The translations under genes were made by a program, and so were the position numbers. A DNA stretch of 8,390 nt from Deltaproteobacteria bacterium (GTDB taxonomy: Bacteria > Desulfobacterota > DSM-4660 > Desulfatiglandales > HGW-15): contig CP070840.1 of the NCBI GenBank assembly GCA_020342025.1, forward strand, positions 4,096,844 through 4,105,233. The letters run 5' to 3'. Positions 1 to 5,769 of the stretch are shown in pieces (the first letter of the stretch is position 1; every line of letters begins with the position of its first letter). Under the pieces are notes generated by a model that was not told the origin of the DNA, searched no databases, and saw only the letters and a program-made list of their open reading frames with translations.

Positions 1-1663
1 CCTCCAAGTCCCCCATAGCGAAATAGGCAAGCCCAAGAAGATACAAAGGTCCAGCCAGATTGCGCGGATCCAGCACCATGACTTTTTTGAGCGTGTCAAC
101 GGCCTCTTCCGGCCTGCCCCCAAAAATCAACGCCGAAGCCAGCGCTCGGTGACAACCGGGCTCGTTGGAATCGATGGCGATGGCGCGTTCGGCTTCGGTG
201 ATCGCTTTTTCGTGCTCACGCCGATGTAGAGCCATTAGAGACGCAACCTGGTGAGCGATGGATGTGGGGTTTTTCATGGCCATTTCCAGATATCCACGCA
301 CCCGGAAGCGGTCCGTAAACGATAAACCCGATTTTAGCGTCCATTGCATGCCTAGATCCCTACTCCTCCAGTAGAACATGGCCAGTGCCGCATAGGCCCG
401 CCCGTAGTTGGGATCCAACTCGATGGCCTTCTTAAAATAGGAAATCGCCTTGGCAAAGTCGTCTGGCGTTTCTCGAAGATAATACTCCCAGCCCTTCAGA
501 AAGGTATCATAGGCTGCGATGTCCTTTGTCCCTTTAAGTGCGACCTTTTCCTTTTCACTCACTGTCAATTTCACGGCAAGGGCCTTGACGATTTTCCCAG
601 TGATCTCATCTTGTAAAGCGAAAACTTCTTCCATGTTGCCGTCGTAACGCTCTGCCCAGAGGTGATGACCGGAAGTGGAATCGATCAGCTGAGCGTTAAT
701 CCGCACCAGTTCACCGGCCTTGCGTACGCTGCCTTCCAGCACGTACCTTACGCCAAGCTCTTCTGCGACTTGCCGAATCTTTACTGCCTTTCCCTTGTAA
801 GTGAACGTGGAGTTGCGGGCGATGACAAAAATGCCGGCGATTTTTGACAAATCGGTAATGAGATCTTCGGTTATACCATCGCTGAAATACTCCTGCTTGG
901 GATCATCGCTCATGTTGACGAAGGGCAACACGGCAAGGGAGGGCTTATCTTCTAGTGGTGTGGCTTTTTTCTCTACGGAGGCGACCTCTACCGGGGGACG
1001 AGCAGGACGGATGTACAAGTTCCAGATCGCTACCGCCGCTCCCAGAACGATTACAGCCACTATGCCCAAAGCGACATTACGCCATGTCCTCCCCACAGCA
1101 GTTTTCGCTTTAACCACTCTGTGGGCAGCAGCACCAGGGAAAGAGAGAACGCGATAGACGCGCACGGGCTCCGCAATGTTCTTGACCTCCTGTTCTCCTA
1201 GAAACTCGTATTCAAATCCAAGTTTATTCTTGATCTGATCATAGACCGTTCCGGAAATGCAAATGCCCCCTGCTTCGGCCAGGCTCTCTACTCGAGCAGC
1301 GATGTTGACGCCATCTCCGTAGATCCTCCCCTCCTCTTCAACCACATCCCCCAGATTGATGCCGATGCGAAACTCCATCCTGCGGCTATAAGGCAGCTCT
1401 TCATTTCGCTCTGCAAGCTCCCGCTGGACCTCGACGGCACAATTCACGGCATCCACCACGCTGCCAAACTCAGCCAGAAGGTTGTCACCGGCAGCGTCCA
1501 CCACACGGCCTTTATAATGCTGAATCACTGTGCCCATTGCTTCCTTGTAGGCCTTTAAGGTACGAATGGTACCCACCTCATCCTGGCTCATCAGTCGGCT
1601 GTACTCTTTGACATCAGCACTGAGGATAGCGCTCAGCTTGCGCTTGATGTCTTCGTTGTTCAC
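1..1663 (-). CDS. Class III nucleotide cyclase with TM, TolB-like and TPR domains (3' part cut by window edge)
   Basis: 554 codons are visible and the C-terminus is missing. The start is GTG at 1663-1661, preceded by a strong GGGGAGG Shine-Dalgarno (GGAGG at 1674-1670). Residues 8-170 form a class III cyclase homology domain: metal-binding Asp17 (LSADV) and Asp60 (AAGDNLLAEF), and the transition-state pair Asn120/Arg124 (GDGVNIAAR). One hydrophobic helix follows at about 196-216. A TolB-N-like module covers about 240-340 (AVLPFVNMSDD, YFSDGITEDL, YVLEGSVRK). TPR units lie at about 401-432, 484-516 and 517-554 (AIELDPNYGRAYAALA, AIAIDSNE, VMVLDPRN). The family makes cAMP (rarely cGMP) from ATP; the topology implies a cytosolic cyclase with the TolB/TPR part outside the inner membrane. 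By eye alignment, the usual substrate-specifying Lys and Asp/Thr positions hold Asp56 and Arg113, so catalytic activity and substrate are uncertain. The domain call is secure; the function is inferred. Confidence 0.9.
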   Translation of the reverse strand, partial: MNNEDIKRKLSAILSADVKEYSRLMSQDEVGTIRTLKAYKEAMGTVIQHYKGRVVDAAGDNLLAEFGSVVDAVNCAVEVQRELAERNEELPYSRRMEFRIGINLGDVVEEEGRIYGDGVNIAARVESLAEAGGICISGTVYDQIKNKLGFEYEFLGEQEVKNIAEPVRVYRVLSFPGAAAHRVVKAKTAVGRTWRNVALGIVAVIVLGAAVAIWNLYIRPARPPVEVASVEKKATPLEDKPSLAVLPFVNMSDDPKQEYFSDGITEDLITDLSKIAGIFVIARNSTFTYKGKAVKIRQVAEELGVRYVLEGSVRKAGELVRINAQLIDSTSGHHLWAERYDGNMEEVFALQDEITGKIVKALAVKLTVSEKEKVALKGTKDIAAYDTFLKGWEYYLRETPDDFAKAISYFKKAIELDPNYGRAYAALAMFYWRSRDLGMQWTLKSGLSFTDRFRVRGYLEMAMKNPTSIAHQVASLMALHRREHEKAITEAERAIAIDSNEPGCHRALASALIFGGRPEEAVDTLKKVMVLDPRNLAGPLYLLGLAYFAMGDLE

Positions 1664-1682
1664 AGATCACCTCCCCAGATAC

Positions 1683-1723
1683 AAAAGCCTCCAAGTGGGT
1701 ATAAAAATCCCCTGAAGGCTTTT
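1683..1723 (-). promoter_or_regulatory. Hairpin in the cyclase 5' leader
   Basis: Perfect 8-bp arms AAAAGCCT (1683-1690) and AGGCTTTT (1716-1723) flank an inner GGG/CCC pair (1697-1699 with 1710-1712). The structure ends only about 10 nt before the Shine-Dalgarno of the cyclase gene, so a folded leader could affect ribosome access. No known riboswitch family was recognised. It may also be a chance inverted repeat. Confidence 0.35.
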
Positions 1724-1822
1724 CTTGCTCCACCCTCTGGTAGATCTTTTTTCATAACGCACTCCAGAAGGTCAAGGTTATACTGCTGGTTTGATTGGGT
1801 GCCAGATTTATTGACTGTTTCC

Positions 1823-1851
1823 AGAATAGCCTTTTTTGGCGAGAATGTCCA
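1823..1851 (-). promoter_or_regulatory. Candidate sigma-70 promoter for the cyclase gene
   Basis: Read on the minus strand: TGGACA (1851-1846, 5/6 to the -35 consensus), a 17-nt spacer, then TATTCT (1828-1823, 4/6 to the -10 consensus). Transcription would begin near 1815 and give a leader of about 150 nt containing the hairpin at 1683-1723. This rests on motif match and spacing only, in an AT-rich region where chance matches are common. Confidence 0.3.
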
Positions 1852-1991
1852 TATTTTGGATGTGACCAATTTCACTATAAATGCCGGTTTTGTATTTCGT
1901 TGACTTCCCATAACCCCACAAAGGTTTAGGTTTCCAATCTATACCGCGCCCCCACATTCCCACCCGAAGATTTCGGCGAGAAACGGAAAAG

Positions 1992-2024
1992 GTCAGGAGT
2001 CAGGAATGTGGCAAAAATGCCACA
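1992..2024. repeat. Tandem 7-bp repeat followed by an 18-bp perfect palindrome
   Basis: GTCAGGA occurs twice in direct tandem (1992-1998, 1999-2005). One base later comes TGTGGCA-AAAA-TGCCACA (2007-2024), an inverted repeat with perfect 7-bp arms and a 4-nt centre. No T-run follows on either strand, so it is not a typical intrinsic terminator. The TGTG and CACA ends are separated by 10 bp instead of the 8 bp of a CRP site. It could be an operator or a remnant of a dispersed repeat. Confidence 0.5.
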
Positions 2025-2213
2025 CAAAACGCTGGTCTTGAATGAAGCCCTTACCTGGGCTGCGTATACAACTATATGATTTTTATACTTATTAGCCGAC
2101 AGAGTTTTGCCGGTACGCATATTGCTTAAATGGTTTTCAAAAGATTAAATCGGACAAGCTAATAAATGAAAGCCAGCTAAAGATGGCTCTATGCTGTCAA
2201 GAAGGAGAATCCA

Positions 2214-2291
2214 ATGAAAAACAACCTTATCAATTTTTCGCTGTTCTTGATGATCCTATTCTTGGTTATAGCCCTATCCTCTAAGATGTGA
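2214..2291 (+). CDS. Small hydrophobic single-TM peptide, 25 aa
   Basis: An ATG at 2214 follows AAGGAG (2202-2207) at good spacing (6 nt). The 25-codon frame ends at TGA 2289-2291. The peptide begins MKNNLINFS, continues with a run of Leu/Phe/Ile/Met/Val from about residue 9 to 21, and ends SSKM, which fits one short membrane helix. I recognise no family. A plus-strand intrinsic terminator lies downstream at 2515-2543 with no other gene between, consistent with a short rightward transcript ending before the convergent CBS gene. It could be a small membrane regulator or a type I toxin-like peptide; both are speculation. No strong promoter was found upstream (a weak TATGAT lies at 2075-2080). 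Confidence 0.45.
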   Translation: MKNNLINFSLFLMILFLVIALSSKM

Positions 2292-2514
2292 TTTAGTCCC
2301 ATAGTCATGGGATAGGGAGGTTGCTTCCAAACCCAATGAATAAGTCGTTTCAGTGCTCTCTTATCATTCGACAAGGTGCAACATGGGGAAAATACAGGTC
2401 TTAGCAAGAGATGTGGAGGGCAGGCAGCCATGTTTCCCAAACGAATCACGGCCTCTCTACTACCTGTCCAATCACTCTGTGATGAGGATTTTGGTTGGGG
2501 TGGTAAACGGTCTT
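2292..2514. other. Stretch between small ORF and terminator, no gene recognised
   Basis: Overlapping open frames of 61-86 codons exist on both strands, but none has a good Shine-Dalgarno or a recognisable protein. If the small ORF is transcribed to the terminator at 2515-2543, this becomes a 3' untranslated region of more than 200 nt. It could also encode an independent small RNA; no known RNA family was recognised. Confidence 0.4.
2297..2312. repeat. Short inverted repeat after the small ORF
   Basis: TCCCAT (2297-2302) and ATGGGA (2307-2312) pair around a 4-nt AGTC loop, starting 5 nt after the stop codon of the 25-codon ORF. No U-tract follows, so it is more likely a 3' stem of that message, or chance, than a terminator. 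Confidence 0.3.
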
Positions 2515-2543
2515 CTTGCCTGGACGGCGAGGCGGGATTTTTT
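2515..2543 (+). terminator. Intrinsic terminator on the plus strand
   Basis: CTTGCCT (2515-2521) pairs over 7 bp with AGGCGGG (2530-2536), including two G-U pairs, around an 8-nt loop. One A and then six T (2538-2543) follow. The T-run is only on the plus-strand side, so it would stop rightward transcription. The only candidate gene it could serve in the window is the 25-codon ORF at 2214. Confidence 0.5.
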
Positions 2544-2580
2544 GTGATCTACGCAATTTGAGACGTGCGACAGGTAAGGC

Positions 2581-3189
2581 TTAGGCTGTAGAAGAGACCA
2601 CCTCGAAGCCAGCCTCCTGGAGAGCACGGGCAATGGTGTCCACGTCGCACTTTTCTAATCGAAAGAAATAGGTGCGCTCTGCTCCGAGATCTTTTCCTGA
2701 AATCCCGACGCTTATCACTTCCCCTCCGTTGCTTCTGATAAGCCCTGAGACACGCTCGAAGGCCTCGGGATCATCCCCCAGAATCACATCTATCCTTGAG
2801 CTGGATTTCAGGAGACCCATCAACTCGATGAACGCCTCCACGAGATCGGCCACAGTGAGGATACCCACAACTTCACCGTAATCATCCACAACGGGGAGGC
2901 CCCCGATCTTGTGATAATATATGAGCTTGGCGGCATCCTCTATTTCTGTATCCGGTGTGACGGTCAAGGGCTCGGTGATCATAACCCCCTCAATGGTGAG
3001 GTCCTCCACCAGGGAAGCCAAAAATACCTCCCGCAAGTCGCTTTCTGTCACAAGCCCGATGAGTTTTTGATTATCCACCACAGGCAGGTGGCGGATGGAA
3101 TGCTCTCTCATCAGGTCCACACAATCTTGAACCCGCTGATCCAGCGTGACGACAATTGGGTTTTTGACCATCCATTCTGCAACTTTCAT
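2581..3189 (-). CDS. CBS-pair protein with C-terminal ACT-like domain (AcuB-like)
   Basis: 202 residues. Two CBS motifs form a Bateman pair: CBS1 at about 7-55 (MVKNPIVVTLD, SIRHLPVVDNQKLIGLVTE, SDL) and CBS2 at about 70-120 (EPLTVTPDTEIEDAAKLI, KIGGLPVVDDYGEVVGILT, ADL). A C-terminal segment at about 132-200 has an ACT-like pattern (RIDVILGDDPEAFERVSGLI, GGEVISVGIS, ALQEAGFEVV). CBS pairs usually bind adenine nucleotides, and ACT domains bind small ligands such as amino acids. The order and length match AcuB-type proteins (about 210 aa), whose biochemical role is not settled. The ATG at 3189-3187 has only a G-rich, weak Shine-Dalgarno. It lies 60 bp behind the acyl-CoA ligase gene on the same strand, so it probably senses energy or ligand state for that enzyme; this is inferred from context. 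Confidence 0.88.
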   Translation of the reverse strand: MKVAEWMVKNPIVVTLDQRVQDCVDLMREHSIRHLPVVDNQKLIGLVTESDLREVFLASLVEDLTIEGVMITEPLTVTPDTEIEDAAKLIYYHKIGGLPVVDDYGEVVGILTVADLVEAFIELMGLLKSSSRIDVILGDDPEAFERVSGLIRSNGGEVISVGISGKDLGAERTYFFRLEKCDVDTIARALQEAGFEVVSSTA

Positions 3190-3238
3190 TTCTCACACCC
3201 CCAGACACCTTACCTGATTAATCCGTTTTATTCAAGGG

Positions 3239-3252
3239 TGAGGCCGGCCTCA
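3239..3252. repeat. 14-bp perfect palindrome over the ligase stop codon
   Basis: TGAGGCCGGCCTCA reads the same on both strands and includes the TGA stop of the acyl-CoA ligase (3252-3250 on the minus strand). As RNA it could form a 5-bp stem with a CCGG loop between the ligase and CBS cistrons. No U-tract follows. Confidence 0.4.
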
Positions 3253-4683
3253 TTCCCCAGATTTCCTGCTCTTGATCTGGGCGTATCGGAAGGCCAGGCC
3301 CATGGCCTTGATAGCTGTCTCAGGATCACTGAACACGGGGAACCCCAAGTTTTCCAGACGCTCTGCCGTATCACGCACAAGCCCCTTGTCTGGTCCGTAA
3401 ACCCAGCTCACAAGGGGTTTCTGGTCGTGCCCCTTCACCTCCTCGTAGGCCTTAATATAGGATTCTATGCTCATTCCGGTGGAGTCTGCCCACAAGACAT
3501 TAAACAGGGCGTCCACGTTCTCATCGGCCATGACCGATTTAAGGATCCTGGGATAAAGAGACAAGAAATCCTTGACGACCGGGGCCATGGGCCCGATGTC
3601 CACGGGGATCACGCCCAATCCTGGAAAGATCCCATTGAGTATTTCGCTTGTTTTCGGCCCTAAACGGGTGAGAGCCAGGCCATATTTTGTCCCTTCGTCC
3701 GTAGCCAGCACACCCACCCCACCCGTATAACTGATAATACCCAACCGATTCCCTCGTGGCAGGGGTTGCATGGCAAAGATTTTGGGCAAATGGAAAAGCT
3801 CATTAAATTCTCCAAGACGTAAAACGCCCCCTTGGCTGCAGGCCGCTTCAAAGATCTTATCATCAACGGCCATGGAGCCGGTGTGTGATTCTGATGCCTT
3901 TGCCCCCTCCCGTGTCCTTCCCGATTTCAAAATGAGAACGGGCTTTTGGGCGGTCACTCTCCTGCAGACCTCAAGAAACCTTCGCCCATCTCGGATACTT
4001 TCCAGGTACATGCTGATCACCCTGGTTTTGGGGTCCTTTTCCAGGTATTCCAGCATATCGCACTCGTCCAGATCGCATTTATTCCCAAAATCGCAGATCT
4101 TGCTTACCCCGAGACCCAGATCGGGATAAGGAAACGCCTGCGGGTTGCTCATGCCTGTCTGGGAACAGATGGCGACCGAGCCCGCCTTGAGTTTATAGTA
4201 CCCCGCTTCATAGGGGCAGGGATTGAGTCCGTTGGAGGTATTCACAATGCCTGCCGTGTTGGGACCGATAATTCGAATGCCCCGCTCCTGGGCAAATTCC
4301 ACGATTTTATTTTGCAGAAGAGCACCCTCCTGGTCCCTTTCCGCAAAACCGTCCGACACTAAAATGACGGCCTTGATGGCCCTCTCCGCACATTCTGCCA
4401 ACACCTGGGGAACGGCTCGCGCATTGATCATGATGAGAGCCAGGTCTATGTCTGCACCAACCTCCCCGATTGAAGGGTAAACCCGCAAGCCGTGGACCGA
4501 GTGATTTGTGGGGTTGATGGGATAGATCTTACCGCTGTAGCCCGCATTCAGCAGGGACTTTATGACCACATAACCGCCAAAGAATCCCTCCCTGAGGGAT
4601 CCAAGGACCGCAATGCTGCGGGGCTCAAAAAATAGGGAGACGTCACTCCTGATGCGGCGTTTACTGGGTACCTTTTTCCCCAT
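3250..4683 (-). CDS. ADP-forming acyl-CoA synthetase (acetate-CoA ligase type), alpha subunit
   Basis: 477 residues, close to the roughly 460 of stand-alone alpha subunits and far shorter than the roughly 700 of alpha-beta fusions. Residues 13-145 are a CoA-binding Rossmann domain (SIAVLGSLREGFFGG, GKIYPINP, IRIIGPNTAGIVN). Succinyl-CoA-ligase-like domains follow (AICSQTGMSN at 171-180, FGNKCDLDECDMLEYL at 199-214). The phosphorylated catalytic His is His267 in SESHTGSMA, and a conserved Glu sits in MYLESI (225-230). The family converts acyl-CoA + ADP + Pi to acid + ATP + CoA, reversibly, in the cytosol. The ATP-grasp beta subunit needed for nucleotide chemistry is not in the window, so it must be elsewhere or the substrate and role differ. 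The start at 4683 has an AAGGAG Shine-Dalgarno 5 nt upstream. The CBS-ACT gene follows after 60 bp. Confidence 0.9.
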   Translation of the reverse strand: MGKKVPSKRRIRSDVSLFFEPRSIAVLGSLREGFFGGYVVIKSLLNAGYSGKIYPINPTNHSVHGLRVYPSIGEVGADIDLALIMINARAVPQVLAECAERAIKAVILVSDGFAERDQEGALLQNKIVEFAQERGIRIIGPNTAGIVNTSNGLNPCPYEAGYYKLKAGSVAICSQTGMSNPQAFPYPDLGLGVSKICDFGNKCDLDECDMLEYLEKDPKTRVISMYLESIRDGRRFLEVCRRVTAQKPVLILKSGRTREGAKASESHTGSMAVDDKIFEAACSQGGVLRLGEFNELFHLPKIFAMQPLPRGNRLGIISYTGGVGVLATDEGTKYGLALTRLGPKTSEILNGIFPGLGVIPVDIGPMAPVVKDFLSLYPRILKSVMADENVDALFNVLWADSTGMSIESYIKAYEEVKGHDQKPLVSWVYGPDKGLVRDTAERLENLGFPVFSDPETAIKAMGLAFRYAQIKSRKSGE

Positions 4684-4780
4684 CTTGCTCCTTATCCATA
4701 CACCATTCCTCTAAGTCATCGCCTCCAAAGGTCTTAGATATGGCTTTGCCTACGGCCCGGAGGGAGAAAGGAGGACAATG

Positions 4781-4802
4781 CCGGATCAGGAATCAGATCC
4801 GG
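4781..4802 (-). terminator. Dyad between Tpx and ligase, possible weak terminator
   Basis: CCGGATC (4781-4787) and GATCCGG (4796-4802) are perfect 7-bp arms with an 8-nt loop, starting 10 nt past the Tpx stop codon. There is no clear U-tract after it in the minus direction, so it may only attenuate, or it may protect a 3' end. It leaves open whether tpx and the ligase gene share a transcript. Confidence 0.35.
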
Positions 4803-4811
4803 GCTTGGCCA

Positions 4812-5444
4812 CTATTTTTCTTTAGCCAGTTGAGTGGCCTTGAGAAACGCTGCTTCCATGTCTGGCATGTGTGTTATTTCAGGCACAACCTGGATGTATC
4901 GAACCTTCCCGCGGGTATCCACCAGAATCACAGAGCGTGCCAATAGCCTGAGACCATCCATGAGGAGCCCCACAGATCTACCGAAGTCCCCTTCCCTGTA
5001 GTCGGACAGGTACCGAAGGTCTGTGAGTTTTGCCTCTTCTGCAAAACGTTTCTGGGCAAAAGGGGTATCTCGACTGACCGTAATCCTCTCTACCAGATCG
5101 GGCAACTTATCTCCCTCCTCTCCCAGGTAATGCGTTTGTGCATCACAGACCGGCGTATCCAGAGATGGCACCATATTCAGAAAAAGGACTTTCCCCCTTT
5201 CCTGGGACAAATCCACTTCCTTCATGGTCATGGCATCCATTAGGCTCACTGAAGGCAGCGAATCCCCGATGGAGATGGGGGTGCCGAGTAATGGGAATCG
5301 TTTGTCCCCCCGCTGAACCACACTGCCTGGTTTCACAGAATCGCGATTCACAGGAGGTTTGGGTTGAAGGGATGCGCAACCCAGGATCAAGAGGAGTAGA
5401 ACCCCCACAGCGCAAAGAGACTTCATCCTTGAATCCATAGTCAT
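4812..5444 (-). CDS. tpx: Thiol peroxidase (Tpx) family, predicted lipoprotein, lacking the resolving Cys
   Basis: 210 residues. The N-terminus is a lipoprotein signal: Arg/Lys, a hydrophobic run, and lipobox LILGC with Cys23. The mature part is Tpx-like: FPLLGTPISIGDSLP, then NMVPSLDTPVC with peroxidatic Cys100 and Thr97, then PFAQKRF with Arg133, then YLSDYREGDFG, LLARSVILVDTRGK and VPEIT. The family reduces peroxides with thioredoxin or similar reductants and is normally cytosolic or periplasmic. In E. coli Tpx the resolving Cys follows QSRF (RFC); here that position is Ala135, and the only other Cys residues are 11 and 23. A one-Cys mechanism or an outside thiol is therefore inferred. AAGGAG lies only 2 nt before the first ATG but 8 nt before the ATG of codon 3 (5438), which may be the true start. 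It is divergent from the HEAT gene; the ligase lies downstream. Confidence 0.9.
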   Translation of the reverse strand: MTMDSRMKSLCAVGVLLLLILGCASLQPKPPVNRDSVKPGSVVQRGDKRFPLLGTPISIGDSLPSVSLMDAMTMKEVDLSQERGKVLFLNMVPSLDTPVCDAQTHYLGEEGDKLPDLVERITVSRDTPFAQKRFAEEAKLTDLRYLSDYREGDFGRSVGLLMDGLRLLARSVILVDTRGKVRYIQVVPEITHMPDMEAAFLKATQLAKEK

Positions 5445-5484
5445 CTCTCCTTATTTATGATTAACCATTTCATACGAAGAACCG

Positions 5485-5499
5485 AAGATAACCTATCTT
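5485..5499. promoter_or_regulatory. 15-bp palindrome upstream of tpx
   Basis: AAGATA-ACC-TATCTT has perfect 6-bp arms and a 3-nt centre, and lies about 40 bp before the tpx start. Its size and place suit a repressor or activator site, but no known operator consensus was recognised and no clear tpx promoter was found next to it. Confidence 0.25.
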
Positions 5500-5516
5500 T
5501 CCCACAGATCCCTCAT

Positions 5517-5556
5517 GGGATATGGGCTCAAGTTTTCTGCCTTATGGCAATATCCC
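5517..5556. repeat. Spaced inverted repeat in the divergent region
   Basis: GGGATAT (5517-5523) and ATATCCC (5550-5556) are perfect 7-bp arms separated by 26 bp. They lie between the divergent tpx and HEAT genes. The wide spacing suggests either a cooperative binding site or chance. Confidence 0.25.
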
Positions 5557-5695
5557 CACAGTCGTCTCCCATGCCTATCTATTAGCACAATGCTTTGGCC
5601 ATCGAAACATAAATCCTCTCCATGAAAGAGATCGCTGTAACCGCGCTCATTCTGACTGAACTACCACAACTACCGAATTTTACTGTGTTTTTTCA

Positions 5696-5724
5696 TTGAC
5701 ATGAGGCCCAATATATCCTATCAT
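5696..5724 (+). promoter_or_regulatory. Near-consensus sigma-70 promoter for the HEAT-repeat gene
   Basis: TTGACA (5696-5701, 6/6) and TATCAT (5719-5724, 5/6) are separated by exactly 17 bp. Transcription would start near 5731. The promoter overlaps the ATG at 5701, so that codon could not be on this message. The ATG at 5770 would then have a leader of about 39 nt. Confidence 0.6.
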
Positions 5725-5769
5725 ATACACATCGTAGGCGAGTCCTTTTCGCATCCTTTCCACTTAACA

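Larger units (their letters stand above)
1664..2213. other. Intergenic stretch, no convincing gene
   Basis: These 550 bp between the cyclase start and the small ORF are partly AT-rich. They hold the cyclase leader, a candidate promoter, and a tandem repeat plus palindrome at 1992-2024. Open frames of 64 and 83 codons exist on the minus strand, but they show no recognisable family and no good ribosome binding site. The 83-codon frame runs through the cyclase leader and ends on the first bases of the cyclase gene. Confidence 0.6.

Noticed and set aside
1660..1911. 83-codon minus-strand frame overlapping the cyclase leader
   Set aside because: No recognisable domain, no good ribosome binding site, and it runs through the hairpin and Shine-Dalgarno of the cyclase gene.
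2007..2024. CRP/FNR-type site or sigma-54 promoter
   Set aside because: TGTG and CACA are 10 bp apart instead of 8, and the GG to GC spacing is 7 bp instead of 10.
1926..2120. 64-codon minus-strand frame
   Set aside because: No Shine-Dalgarno and no family; it crosses the tandem repeat and palindrome, so it looks like non-coding DNA.
2189..2449. 86-codon minus-strand frame opposite the small ORF
   Set aside because: No good start signal and no recognised protein; it is antisense to a frame with a better Shine-Dalgarno.
2460..2545. Hammerhead ribozyme or known riboswitch before the terminator
   Set aside because: GTGATGAG resembles part of a hammerhead core, but CUGAUGA and the matching GAAA with three stems are absent; no riboswitch consensus was recognised.
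2911..3663. 250-codon plus-strand frame
   Set aside because: It is a shadow lying antisense to the ligase and CBS-ACT genes, both of which have clear families and start signals.
5622..5699. 25-codon plus-strand frame just before the HEAT gene
   Set aside because: No Shine-Dalgarno before its ATG, not clearly a membrane helix, and it ends inside the -35 box of a strong promoter.
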